Shown here piece by piece: positions 36,897 through 45,491 of a stretch of 64,000 nt of DNA. This stretch comes from Phycisphaerae bacterium (GTDB taxonomy: Bacteria > Planctomycetota > Phycisphaerae > Phycisphaerales > SM1A02). The stretch spans positions 60,885 to 124,884 of the forward strand of contig JAEUIU010000003.1 of NCBI GenBank assembly GCA_016795065.1, written 5' to 3'. Position numbers and translations under genes: made by a program. How positions within the stretch are numbered: position 1 is the stretch's first letter; each line of letters opens with the position of its first letter. The notes below the pieces were generated by a model. It was not told the DNA's origin, did no database searches, and saw nothing but the letters and a program-made list of their open reading frames with translations.

Positions 36897-38069
36897 ATGG
36901 CGACAGTCGAACTGAAGGGACTGGGCAAGACCTACACGAGCGGAGGCTCGCCGGAAGGCGTTCGCGCGGTACGGGACGCGACGTTCTCCATCCGCCACGG
37001 CGAGTTCGTTGTGCTCGTCGGGCCGTCCGGCTGCGGCAAGAGCACGCTCCTCAGGATGATCGCGGGGCTCGAACCGATCACCCAGGGTGAGCTGCTCATC
37101 GACGGAGCGGTCGTCAACGAGATGCCCGCCCGGCAGCGTGACATCGCCATGGTCTTCCAGAACTACGCCCTCTATCCGCACCTGACCGTGCGGCAGAACA
37201 TGGCGTTCGGGCTCGAGCGGCGTCGGACGCACGGGAGCCGGCTCGCGGCGCTCCTCTCCGGCGAGTACCGCGGGAAGCGCGAGGACGAGTCGACGGCGAT
37301 CGCCCAACGCGTCGCCAAGGCGGCCGAAACGTTAGGGCTCGTCGCCCACCTTGATCGCTATCCGCGCGAGCTCTCCGGCGGTCAGCGGCAGCGCGTCGCG
37401 GTCGGCCGCTCGATCGTGCGCGACCCGAAGGTCTTCCTCTTCGACGAGCCGCTATCGAACCTCGACGCGAAGCTCCGCCACGAGATGCGGTCCGAGCTGC
37501 GCCAGCTTCACCGGACGCTCGGGGCGACGATGATCTACGTGACGCATGACCAGGAGGAGGCGATGGGTCTCGGCGACCGAATCGTGGTCCTGCGTGATGG
37601 CCTGATCCAGCAGATCGGCGCACCGAGCGAGATCTACGAACGCCCCGCGAACCGATTCGTCGCCGGGTTCGTCGGCACCCCTTCGATCAACCTGATCCAG
37701 GGGCGACTACATCGCGGTGAGGGTACAGCGGGCGTCGAACGATTCGCCGCCGACCCCCTCTCGATCGATCTGCCGAAGGGACGCTTCGGCGCCGCTCAAC
37801 CGGGACCGATCGTCCTGGGTGTGCGTCCCGACCGATTGCGGATCGGATCCGCGGCGGCGTCTTCGACATGGAAAAGCGAGGCGACCGTCGTGGCGGTCGA
37901 ACGGTTAGGTGATCGCTCTGATGTCGCTCTGCGCGTCGGCCAGCACTCGCTTCTTGCCCGCGTGGCTCCGGAGCAGGCCCCGACCGAGGGAGCGACCGTG
38001 ACCGTCGGCGCCGACACCAGCGACATGCTCCTCTTTGCGGCGGACGACGCGGGCGTGCGATTGGGATGA
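36897..38069 (+). CDS. ABC transporter ATP-binding protein, MalK/UgpC type
   Basis: 390 aa. Walker A GPSGCGKST (about 42-50), Q-loop in MVFQNYALYP, signature LSGGQRQR, Walker B VFLFDEPLSN and the His-switch VTHDQEEA are all present. A C-terminal OB-fold (TOBE) regulatory domain follows, as in MalK. An extra stretch of roughly 20 residues (THGSRLAALLSGEYRGKRED) sits in the helical subdomain between NMAFGLERRR and the LSGGQ region. It energises the adjacent fused importer. Confidence 0.94.
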   Translation: MATVELKGLGKTYTSGGSPEGVRAVRDATFSIRHGEFVVLVGPSGCGKSTLLRMIAGLEPITQGELLIDGAVVNEMPARQRDIAMVFQNYALYPHLTVRQNMAFGLERRRTHGSRLAALLSGEYRGKREDESTAIAQRVAKAAETLGLVAHLDRYPRELSGGQRQRVAVGRSIVRDPKVFLFDEPLSNLDAKLRHEMRSELRQLHRTLGATMIYVTHDQEEAMGLGDRIVVLRDGLIQQIGAPSEIYERPANRFVAGFVGTPSINLIQGRLHRGEGTAGVERFAADPLSIDLPKGRFGAAQPGPIVLGVRPDRLRIGSAAASSTWKSEATVVAVERLGDRSDVALRVGQHSLLARVAPEQAPTEGATVTVGADTSDMLLFAADDAGVRLG

Positions 38070-38099
38070 TGGGCTACACGCTCTGTATTGCGAGACCGT

Positions 38100-38528
38100 T
38101 CACATGAGGAAGATGGCATATGACAACTGCCCCATGAACACGCCGTAGGCGACCACCAGACAGAGAAGGGTGACGAACCACCAGCGTCCGCGGCCGGAGA
38201 GCACCAAGAGCAGTGCATAGAGGATGACCGTCATGCCGCCGGCGACGCAACGCTCGCCGAGCTCACTCTGGACGCCCGCCATGCGACCGACGACCATCGC
38301 CGGGAGACCGGGCAGGACGGGCCAGAGCTCGAGCCACGTTCGACGGTAGCTCTCATCGGTGTTGTCGATGACCAGAAGCCAGGAGTACGGAGCGAAGAGA
38401 ATGAGGGCAAAAAGCGACGCCCGCACGAATGCCGGCGGCGAGGGGCGTGCCGCTGCGGGTCTGCGACTCGCTACCGTCATGGCCGCGAGAGCCAGGACCG
38501 AAGCTCCCACGATCGCGAGCGGCCACAT
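38100..38528 (-). CDS. Small membrane protein, unknown
   Basis: 142 aa with four hydrophobic helices, beginning WPLAIVGASVLALAAMTVAS and ending in a hydrophobic tail. Not recognised. ATG 38528 overlaps the stop of the SpoIIE-type phosphatase (ATGA), so the two are co-translated, which favours a real gene and a shared membrane or signalling role. Confidence 0.65.
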   Translation of the reverse strand: MWPLAIVGASVLALAAMTVASRRPAAARPSPPAFVRASLFALILFAPYSWLLVIDNTDESYRRTWLELWPVLPGLPAMVVGRMAGVQSELGERCVAGGMTVILYALLLVLSGRGRWWFVTLLCLVVAYGVFMGQLSYAIFLM

Positions 38529-39556
38529 CAGGCTTTTCCTGCCCGCCAGCGCCGGGCGATGCGGGGGATGACGGCGCCGACGATGTTCTCGATCCGCGGC
38601 TCCGGCCAAGGAACGGGATGCCGCTCGCCGAAGGGAACGCAGTTGCGCAGGAGGATCGCGAGGAAGCGGAGGCTCGCCTGCAGGCGTCGCACGAGCGGGG
38701 CCTGACGAGCGCTCCCGTTGTGGCGGAGAAGAAGCACCGTCACGTCATCGTCGGGCGGGGCGCCCTCGCGCCACGCGGCAACGCGATCCAGGAGCGAGGG
38801 GATCACCGATGCCGGTGAGTTCACGTCGACCTCGCCGGCGAGGCGAAGGAGGCCCTCCTCACCTAACAGTTCGCCGGAAGAGGAGCGAGCCTCGACGAGG
38901 GCGTCGGTGTAGACGACGACCATGTCACCCTTGGCCAGCTCAAGCCCGAACTGCTCGTAGCGCGTCGGCTCGAGGATGCCCAACGGAAGATTCATCACCT
39001 CCGTCGACGTCGCGGTGTCCTCGACCGAGGGGGCGTCGAGGATCTCCCATCGCCGCCGGGTGGCGGCGTAACGGAGCGGCCGCGGATGGCCGGCGTTGCA
39101 GATGTCCAGACGCGCGGTCGGTGCGAAGAAGGTCATGGCGACGCTCGTGGCGAAGCGCCCCTCCTGATCGAGTTCGGCGAAGGCCCGGTTGAGGGCCTCG
39201 ACGAAGGCGGTCTGGTCGAGGTAATTCATGAAGCGGCGCATGAGGGACCGCAATCGGACCGCCAGGGCGGCGACCGAGGTCCCGTGGCCGCTGACGTCGG
39301 CAACCATTATGCGGGCGATTCGGCCGGTGCCGCAGCTCGAGACGAAATGGACATCGCCCCCTGCCCGGTCCTCGGCGGATGCGGGATCGCCCCCGAGGTC
39401 GCTCGGGGTCGACTCTTCCTCATAAGGAAGCGAATAGACCCAAACGTCGAGGCCAGGCATGACCACCCCCGCGTCGGCTGCCCGGTTGCCGCCCCATACT
39501 TCCATGCACTGCATGGCAACGGAGGTCGGAGCGTGTGGTCGGGCTGTGGACAGCAT
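38528..39556 (-). CDS. SpoIIE/RsbU-type PP2C serine phosphatase
   Basis: 342 aa. The N-terminal region has MQCMEVWGGNRAAD and GLDVWVYSLPY, which I associate with a group of planctomycete SpoIIE phosphatases. The PP2C core follows with GGDVHFVSSCGTGRIARIMVADVSGHG (first metal Asp), NAGHPRPLRY, LPLGILEP and GDMVVVYTDALVEA. Such enzymes dephosphorylate anti-sigma-antagonist proteins in partner-switching pathways. No anti-sigma or STAS gene is in the window. ATG 39556 was chosen because conserved sequence begins just after it and the upstream extension runs into the tRNA-Tyr promoter region. Confidence 0.85.
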   Translation of the reverse strand: MLSTARPHAPTSVAMQCMEVWGGNRAADAGVVMPGLDVWVYSLPYEEESTPSDLGGDPASAEDRAGGDVHFVSSCGTGRIARIMVADVSGHGTSVAALAVRLRSLMRRFMNYLDQTAFVEALNRAFAELDQEGRFATSVAMTFFAPTARLDICNAGHPRPLRYAATRRRWEILDAPSVEDTATSTEVMNLPLGILEPTRYEQFGLELAKGDMVVVYTDALVEARSSSGELLGEEGLLRLAGEVDVNSPASVIPSLLDRVAAWREGAPPDDDVTVLLLRHNGSARQAPLVRRLQASLRFLAILLRNCVPFGERHPVPWPEPRIENIVGAVIPRIARRWRAGKA

Positions 39557-39810
39557 GGGTTCGCGTCGAGAGTTCCGGATGATGCTTCGTTCGAGGCCGA
39601 GAATCGAGTCGGAAGCGGGATTGCCCGTCCACAATCTGGTGCGAATCCGGTCCGGGAGCCCGCGGCCACACCCAAAGCGGTTGCGGCCCCCGAGCGTCGG
39701 GCTATACTCCCCGATTCCCCTCCGGAAGGCCCCCCTCCGGAGGAGAAAGAACCGCGATACGCTCGGAACCGCGAGGTTCCGGACCGCATCGCCTTCGAAG
39801 CGAAACCTCC

Positions 39811-39892
39811 GGGCGGATACCCAAGTGGCCAACGGGGGCAGACTGTAAATCTGCTGGCATAGCCTTCGGGGGTTCGAATCCCTCTCCGCCCA
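39811..39892 (+). tRNA. tRNA-Tyr (GTA)
   Basis: 82 nt class II tRNA. The 7-bp acceptor stem is GGGCGGA/TCCGCCC with discriminator A. The anticodon loop is CTGTAAA with GTA, there is a long variable arm as expected for bacterial tRNA-Tyr, and the T-arm has GGTTCGAATCC. CCA is not encoded. Confidence 0.97.
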
Positions 39893-40018
39893 CTCTCTCG
39901 ACTCAACTTTGGCGACTGTTCCCGAAACCTCGCCGACCGGTCAGACCGATCCAGACCCGACCAGAACCCCGACCAAAAAAGAGACCGCCGCGACCGAGCG
40001 GCCCACCAGATCACACGA

Positions 40019-40092
40019 CGGGGCGTAGCTCAGCTTGGTAGAGCGCTTGCTTCGGGAGCAAGAGGCCGCAGGTTCAAATCCTGTCGCCCCGA
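40019..40092 (+). tRNA. tRNA-Pro (CGG), element insertion site
   Basis: 74 nt. The acceptor stem is CGGGGCG/CGCCCCG with discriminator A, the anticodon stem CTTGC/GCAAG encloses TTCGGGA (anticodon CGG), and the T-arm is GGTTCAAATCC. CCA is not encoded. The last 19 bases are shared with the 3' end of the convergent serine-recombinase gene, so this tRNA is the likely left attachment site of the mobile element. Confidence 0.97.
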
Positions 40093-41567
40093 CTTGACGA
40101 GACGAAACGCCCTTCGACCAGCAGGTCGAAGGGCTTTCTCGTTTCTGCGACGAGAGTTGCGCCGGTGAGCGTCAAGTTCAAACACACGATTTCGAGGATT
40201 CGGCGCTTCGTCGCGTAGTCCGCCGTAACCCACTGCTGGCGCAGGGTCTGCGAAAGTTCAAACGCCTTGATCACCAGATCGGCCGTTTCGTCGTGCGAAC
40301 GGTCGAGGACATCAAGCTGAAGCTTGATCGACGCGAGGCGATCGCGAAGCTCGGTCGACTTCGCCGCAAACGACCCCTCGTCGATGTGGTCGGCGATTCG
40401 GAGGTTCAAGAGGCGATCCTGCTGGGCGATGAGGAGCGACGCCTGCCGATCGAGCTCCGCGCGCTGCGACTTCGACTCCGCCTGCGAGTCCTTCGTCTGC
40501 GCGGCGAGGACCGCCCGGAACCAGTCACGCACGTCGTCGTCCCCGATCCGCATCCGGTCGAAGAGCGCCAGCATCTGGGCGTCGAGCGTCGCCTCGGTCA
40601 CCCGAACGCGCGGGTGGCCGGGCTCGGTGTATCGGGCGCAGCGGTAATAGACGTACTGCCGCTCGCCGGTCGACGACCGCTTCGTCTTCCGCTCTCCCGT
40701 GATCGGCCGACCGCAGTGGCCGCAGCGGACGATCTCGCCCGCGTAGGTCATCTCGTGGGAGTGGTAGACGTGGCCGCCCATCAAGGCCTGGACGCGGTCC
40801 CACGTCGCCCGATCGACCAGCGGCTCATGCCTGCCGGGATACCACTGGCCGCCGAACGGCACCTCGCCGATGTAGGAGCGGTCCTTGAGGATCGCGTGGA
40901 CCTTGCTCCGCGGGAAGCGCGGGCACGAGGGACGGAACGTCCGTCCCTCCGCCGCGAGCGCCGACACCAGGGCATCGAGCGTGAGCGGCCGGTAGGCGTA
41001 CAGCTCGAAGATCCGCCGGACGTTCGCGGCCGGAACCGGATCGACCTCGGGGACGCTCCGTCCCTCGCGCCGTACGTTGCGGTAACCATACGGTCCGCGA
41101 TTCGCGAAGAGCCCGTCCTGCACGCGCCGCGCGATCCCCTCGCGCACGTCGACGGACTGCTGCTCGGTGTAGAAGCTCGCCATGTTGGCGAGCGTGCGGC
41201 GCATCATCCGGCCGGCGGGGTTGCACTCGGTCTGCTGCGAGATCGAGATGAACGGGACGCCGTACTCGCTCTCGAGCCTCTCCAGCTCGACGTAGTCGGT
41301 GAGGTTCCGCGCGGCCCGGTCGATCTTGTAGAAGAGGAGCCCGTCCAGCTCGACCGCGTGTTTCTTCGTGTAGGCGATCAGCTCCTTGAACGCCCGACGC
41401 TCGTCGGTCTTCGACGCCGTCTCGGCGATCCGAAAGAGGCGCACGATCTCGCCCCGCGACGCCTCGGCGTACTTGCGGAGCGCGTCCTCCTGCACCGCGA
41501 GCGAAAATCCCTCCCGCTCCTGCTCACGGCTCGACACCCGCGCCAGCGCCACGAATCGCTTCGTCAT
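40074..41567 (-). CDS. Large serine recombinase (integrase) of the mobile element
   Basis: 497 aa. The N-terminal resolvase domain has VALARVSS (nucleophile Ser about 12) and FYKIDRAARNLTDYVELE. The recombinase domain contains GPYGYRN and the zinc ribbon has VRCGHCGRPITGE with a downstream YYRCARY. A coiled coil at the C-terminus completes the standard large serine-recombinase plan. GAGGAGGAG lies just before ATG 41567. The gene points into tRNA-Pro, and its last codons overlap the tRNA 3' end. It probably integrates and excises the element. Confidence 0.93.
   Translation of the reverse strand: MTKRFVALARVSSREQEREGFSLAVQEDALRKYAEASRGEIVRLFRIAETASKTDERRAFKELIAYTKKHAVELDGLLFYKIDRAARNLTDYVELERLESEYGVPFISISQQTECNPAGRMMRRTLANMASFYTEQQSVDVREGIARRVQDGLFANRGPYGYRNVRREGRSVPEVDPVPAANVRRIFELYAYRPLTLDALVSALAAEGRTFRPSCPRFPRSKVHAILKDRSYIGEVPFGGQWYPGRHEPLVDRATWDRVQALMGGHVYHSHEMTYAGEIVRCGHCGRPITGERKTKRSSTGERQYVYYRCARYTEPGHPRVRVTEATLDAQMLALFDRMRIGDDDVRDWFRAVLAAQTKDSQAESKSQRAELDRQASLLIAQQDRLLNLRIADHIDEGSFAAKSTELRDRLASIKLQLDVLDRSHDETADLVIKAFELSQTLRQQWVTADYATKRRILEIVCLNLTLTGATLVAETRKPFDLLVEGRFVSSSRGDRI
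40109..40134 (+). terminator. Intrinsic terminator for tRNA-Pro, inside the recombinase gene
   Basis: GCCCTTCGACC-AGCA-GGTCGAAGGGC is a perfect 11-bp stem with a 4-base loop, followed by TTTCTC. It is placed 17 bases after tRNA-Pro and reads as part of the recombinase C-terminus on the opposite strand. Confidence 0.8.
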
Positions 41568-41709
41568 CGTCTCCTCCTCGGGCCACAGACAGCGCCGCGA
41601 ACAGCTCGGCGACGTTGCGGAGGATGGTACGCGTCTCGTCGTGCGACAGCTCACGTCCGTACCGTCGCTCCCAGACTCGCCGAGTGTGCGCGAGCAGCTC
41701 CGGCGTCAT
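41524..41709 (-). CDS. Small recombinase-associated protein
   Basis: 61 aa starting MTPELLAHTRRVWERRYGR. The pattern VWERRYGRELSHDETRTILRNV-ELFAAL resembles short proteins commonly encoded directly upstream of recombinases in bacterial mobile elements. Its 3' end overlaps the recombinase start by 44 bases in another frame, which favours translational coupling. Function unknown; possibly a directionality or regulatory factor, but no DNA-binding motif is clear. Confidence 0.6.
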   Translation of the reverse strand: MTPELLAHTRRVWERRYGRELSHDETRTILRNVAELFAALSVARGGDDDEAIRGAGAGVEP

Positions 41710-41846
41710 CCACCCCGGCGTCGGCTCGAATCCGCGGCGCGCGCTGTGGTCGGACGGTGGACAAGCTCCGCCATGCGGGCGCGCGGAGCAACCGGGACGG
41801 GCGCGAACGCCCGTCCCGGCAGGCCTCCGATTGGCCGCTCGCCGCG

Positions 41847-42149
41847 TCAATCGCGGTCGAGCTCCATGTTACGCCCGTCGCCGCGCCCCTCGCCCGCCTC
41901 TCGCGTTTTCGCGCTCTCGAGCGCGTCGTCCAGCACCGACGGCTCATCCTTCGACGCCGCCCCCTCACGCGAGGCGGCCACTTCGGAGGGGGTCTCCTTC
42001 CCGAAGATCCCGTACTCCGTCGGCTGGGCCACGTTGGAACCGGTGTACATGAGGCCGCGCAGCTCCGCGAGCCCCTGCTTGGCCATCGCCTTCATGTGAC
42101 CGCTGCCCCACTTCTTCTTTCCGTCGTCCTTCTTCGCTTCCTTCGCCAT
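41847..42149 (-). CDS. Small basic-start protein, unknown
   Basis: 100 aa with a Lys-rich N-terminus (MAKEAKKDDGKKKWGSGHM) and an acidic, Ala/Glu-rich C-terminus. The Shine-Dalgarno AAGGAGG lies five bases before the ATG, which supports translation. It stands between the recombinase module and the coupling-protein operon. Not recognised. Confidence 0.6.
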   Translation of the reverse strand: MAKEAKKDDGKKKWGSGHMKAMAKQGLAELRGLMYTGSNVAQPTEYGIFGKETPSEVAASREGAASKDEPSVLDDALESAKTREAGEGRGDGRNMELDRD

Positions 42150-42183
42150 GGATCCTCCTTCGTTGACGTGCCGACAGGTTTCG

Positions 42184-42762
42184 TCACCGCCGATCGCCCC
42201 GGAGCCGCTCCGATCGCATCTCCTGCTCGATCATGGCGTCACCGAGGTCCGTCATCCGCCGCCGCTCCGCCGCCTCCATCAGCCGAACCGTCATCGCCGT
42301 CGCGCCGGCGGCGATGAGGAACCACGTCCCGAGCGGCCTGTTCAGCGCGAGCGTGACGAGGCCGACCGCCGCCATGACCAGTGGTTCGCCCGTCCGCTTC
42401 AGCCGAAGCTCGTCCCACTTCGGCGCGAGGACGGCGACGCGCGGCTCGCCGTCGTAGCGCGAGTGCTCGCGGATCCCTCGCCGCCGCCGGAGCAGCGCCG
42501 ACGCCCGCTGCACCGTGCACATCGCGGCGAACGCCCACATAAAGAGGAAGAGCGGCACGAGGTTCTCGCCCGGGAAGAAGATCCCGAAGACGAAGAGCAG
42601 CACGAAGCCGACGAAGCCCCGCACCCCGATCGACCGCTCGCCCATCCGCTTCCGCAGGAACACCTCGACCGTCACCGAGACCGAGGTCAGGAGAAGCGCG
42701 ACCACGTTGATGTCGCGCTGCATCCGCTCGAACATCGACGGCTGCCTGGACTCATCCTGCAT
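42184..42762 (-). CDS. Membrane protein of the conjugation operon, unknown
   Basis: 192 aa. Hydrophobic helices lie at about 18-35, 48-62 (FVGFVLLFVFGIFF), 68-85 and about 130-165. The remainder is Arg-rich. Its start overlaps the end of the coupling-ATPase gene by 11 bases, so it belongs to the same operon. Possibly an accessory membrane component for DNA transfer; no family recognised. Confidence 0.62.
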   Translation of the reverse strand: MQDESRQPSMFERMQRDINVVALLLTSVSVTVEVFLRKRMGERSIGVRGFVGFVLLFVFGIFFPGENLVPLFLFMWAFAAMCTVQRASALLRRRRGIREHSRYDGEPRVAVLAPKWDELRLKRTGEPLVMAAVGLVTLALNRPLGTWFLIAAGATAMTVRLMEAAERRRMTDLGDAMIEQEMRSERLRGDRR

Positions 42763-44329
42763 GGAGATCCCCTCCCTTCGCCGCCGCGGGCGAGGACGGC
42801 TGCGGCACGAACGGCAGCGGCGCCTGCCGGAACGTCGCCTTCCGCCAGACCTTGTTGGTGTCGCGGAAGACGCCGCCGTTGCGGACGACGATCGCGTCGA
42901 CGAGCCCGCCGTGCTCGACGCCGCCGGTTCGCAACAGCGGGAACGACTCCGGACGCACCTCGTGGTCCCAGTGCTCGGAGAACCCAGCGTTGACCTGCCC
43001 CGGAGCCCCGAGCCCGAGCGCCTCGCTCGCCCATTCGCCCTGCGGTCGGGAGTCGCCGCCGTTCATGAGGAGCTCGCGACGCTTGCCGATCAGGTTCGCC
43101 GCGTACTCGTTCGTGGTCGGGTCACCGTTGGCGTGGAAGATCCGGGTGTTGAGGTTGGCGAGCAGCGCGTCCGCGGTCTCGCGGCCCGTCTCGCCGCCGC
43201 CCAAGGCCGTGCGAAGATTGGCGATGCTCTGGGTGATGAGGACCGTCGCGACCCGAGACGCGCGGCAGGTCGTCTGGAAGAGGGCATCCTCCGGCGTCAC
43301 GAAGTGGTGCCCCTCGTCAGAGAAGAGGAAGACCGGACGCGGGCTGCGGACAACGCTTCGCCGCTGGATCCACTGGCACCAGCAGTGCTTCATGATCGCG
43401 TTCGCGAGGAGGCCCTCCACGCCGTACTCGAGGACCGGGACGTCCACCAGGATGATGCTGCCCTCCTCGGTGTACTCCGGCGTCATCGACGACCGGCCGC
43501 CGAAGAGCTGGTGCATCCGGCCGCGACGGAGGACGTCCGCGAGCGACGTGAAGGAGGTGACGATCACGCTCCGTGTTCGTTCGCTCAGCGCCGGGAAGAG
43601 CCGGAGGACGTAGTCGGTGACCAGGACCAGCTCCCGACGCTTCGCCGGCGTGTCGATCTTCGTGTCGGCCTCGGCGAGGAGCGCGAAGCACCCCGACCAG
43701 GACTTCCACGACTCGGAGCCGACCTGCTCGGGCGACTGCGGCGCGGAGTTGATCGCCTCGCACAGGCCGTCGAGCGTCACCGTCCCCGTCGCGAGGTAGA
43801 GGAGCCACGCGAAGTTCCGGAGCATCTCCTGCATCGCGCGGCGCCAGAAGTCCTCGCCTTCGCGTCCGCTGCCTCCCTTGCCGCCCGCGCCGCGCTCGGC
43901 GAAGGAGACCAGCGTCGACAGGAGCGAGATGACGTTCTCGACGCTCCCCGACCCGCGGCCACCGCGGCGCATCTCGAAGTCGAACGGGTCGAACGCCCAT
44001 TCGCCGTTGGGCTCGAAGATGAGGAGGTCAGAGGACCGGCCCGTCTCGGCGCAGAGCTCGATCCACGTGTCGCGCTCGTTCTTCGCCGAGAGGACGAGGC
44101 CCCCGGAGCCGGCGCGGAGCATCGAGAGCGCGAGTTGCCGGGCGCTGCCCGAGCTCTTCCCGCTGCCGGTCGACCCGAAGATCGCCGTTCCCTCGCACGC
44201 GTTGGCGATCCGGAACACGTCGCTCTCCGACCAGCGGATGAGCGGCGTCCGACTGTCGAAGGGAGCGAGCGCGGGCACCTCACGCTTCGTCGTGCGCCGC
44301 AGGAACCGCCGAAAGGAAGACATCACCAT
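42752..44329 (-). CDS. VirD4/TraG-like type IV coupling ATPase
   Basis: 525 aa. Walker A GSTGSGKSS (about 52-60) and a Walker B-like VFLFSDEGHHFVTPED (about 330), with the downstream T-x-Q-S (LITQSIANL), match the TraG/VirD4/TraM-recognition ATPase group that delivers the relaxase-DNA complex to a secretion channel. Unlike classical VirD4 it has no obvious N-terminal transmembrane pair; the adjacent membrane protein may supply this. ATG 44329 overlaps the upstream stop by one base (TGATG). Together with the relaxase at 53.7-56.4 kb it makes the element mobilizable. Confidence 0.85.
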   Translation of the reverse strand: MVMSSFRRFLRRTTKREVPALAPFDSRTPLIRWSESDVFRIANACEGTAIFGSTGSGKSSGSARQLALSMLRAGSGGLVLSAKNERDTWIELCAETGRSSDLLIFEPNGEWAFDPFDFEMRRGGRGSGSVENVISLLSTLVSFAERGAGGKGGSGREGEDFWRRAMQEMLRNFAWLLYLATGTVTLDGLCEAINSAPQSPEQVGSESWKSWSGCFALLAEADTKIDTPAKRRELVLVTDYVLRLFPALSERTRSVIVTSFTSLADVLRRGRMHQLFGGRSSMTPEYTEEGSIILVDVPVLEYGVEGLLANAIMKHCWCQWIQRRSVVRSPRPVFLFSDEGHHFVTPEDALFQTTCRASRVATVLITQSIANLRTALGGGETGRETADALLANLNTRIFHANGDPTTNEYAANLIGKRRELLMNGGDSRPQGEWASEALGLGAPGQVNAGFSEHWDHEVRPESFPLLRTGGVEHGGLVDAIVVRNGGVFRDTNKVWRKATFRQAPLPFVPQPSSPAAAKGGDLHAG

Positions 44330-44622
44330 CAGCCACCTCCGTTTCGCGACCGTCGGACGATCGCCTTGATGGAAAGGAGAAGCGAGCGGATGAACGCCCG
44401 CAGCGAGGAGCGACGCGACTCAGCGCGCTGGTCGCCGAACGCAACCGACTTCGTCCGGGCGCGGATCCGCCGCACGACGACGATCCGCACGGGCTCGTCG
44501 TCGTTCTCCATTGGCGGGAGAGCGCCGCCGCGTTGCATCAGTCCGCGATGTCGCGGGCGGCGCGTTCCGAAATCCGATCGCCCGCCGTCTTCACCGGACT
44601 TCCAACCGTTGCTCCGGATCAT
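44329..44622 (-). CDS. Small basic protein coupled to the coupling ATPase, unknown
   Basis: 97 aa, strongly Arg-rich (pI clearly basic), ending with a short hydrophobic stretch (AFIRSLLLSIKAIV) and RRSRNGGG. AGGAGA lies eight bases before ATG 44622. Its TGA shares one base with the ATG of the coupling ATPase, good evidence for a real coupled gene. Function unknown; a DNA-binding accessory is possible. Confidence 0.6.
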   Translation of the reverse strand: MIRSNGWKSGEDGGRSDFGTRRPRHRGLMQRGGALPPMENDDEPVRIVVVRRIRARTKSVAFGDQRAESRRSSLRAFIRSLLLSIKAIVRRSRNGGG

Positions 44623-44722
44623 TGTGGGTCTCCTAGCCGCGGCGGAGCCGGTTCACGGCTGCCGACGCGGGCTTGAACTTGGGTCAGACCGAGCAGTTCG
44701 CCTTCATCCGCCGCGCAGCGGA

Positions 44723-45352
44723 TCACGCCGCCTCGCAGCTGCTGCACGCCAGCAGCTCGCGGAGCTTCTCTCGGGCACGGGCGAGCCGACCCCGGTCGCT
44801 CCCGCCGACCGGAGTCGGCAGCGGCCCAACTGAGCCGACGCCATACCGACGCTCGATCAGCTCGCGGTCACGCGCCGGGAGCTTCCCGAGCGCGGCGCGC
44901 AGGCGCTCCAGCTCGTCGGCCTCTTCCACCGGGCACCCCTGCGCCGGGGCCTCCAATTCGGGAAACTCGTCCAACGCACGAAAACGGCGCTCGCGACGCC
45001 GACGGTTCGCCGAGAGGTTTCGCCCGATGCCCGCCGCAAAGTCGAGCAGCGTTCCCCGATCCGGGTCGAACCGCAGGGCGACCACCTCCAGGAGCAGCTC
45101 CGCGACCGTGTCGGCCAGAGCGTCCTCAGCATCGACTCCGAGGCGAGCGAGCCGTCCGGCCAGGCTTCGAAGGAACTCCGGGTCCTCGATGGTTCGGCGC
45201 ACGAAGTCAGGACCGGACTCCGTGTGGTTCGGGCCCGTAACGCGGATGAAGGAGCCCGTCGGCGACAGAGAAGTGGCGTCGGCCACGCAACGTCCGCGGG
45301 AGTCACATGAGCCGACACGGTGGTGAGAGTGGTGGAGGCTGGTGAGGCGCAT
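44723..45352 (-). CDS. ECF-like sigma-70 family factor
   Basis: 209 aa. Region 2 is visible as VDAEDALADTVAELLLEVV...RGTLLDFAAGIGRNLSANRRRRERR (about 70-125). Region 4 is visible as LERLRAALGKLPARDRELIERRYG followed by a GGSDRGRLARAREKLREL recognition helix (about 150-205). It is a small alternative sigma factor that may control element genes. ATG 45352 has GGAG six bases upstream. No anti-sigma gene is recognisable next to it. Confidence 0.82.
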   Translation of the reverse strand: MRLTSLHHSHHRVGSCDSRGRCVADATSLSPTGSFIRVTGPNHTESGPDFVRRTIEDPEFLRSLAGRLARLGVDAEDALADTVAELLLEVVALRFDPDRGTLLDFAAGIGRNLSANRRRRERRFRALDEFPELEAPAQGCPVEEADELERLRAALGKLPARDRELIERRYGVGSVGPLPTPVGGSDRGRLARAREKLRELLACSSCEAA

Positions 45353-45491
45353 GAATCGCTCCGATCGAAGGTCCTCGCTCGCGCATCCGCCACCTCGACA
45401 GTCGAGGGGACGGCGCGGTGGAACCTTCGCCCCCGTGATGTACCCTTCGCCCCCGATTCGCCCCGCCTGCGCCGTCAGCGCGGCGCAGCGA

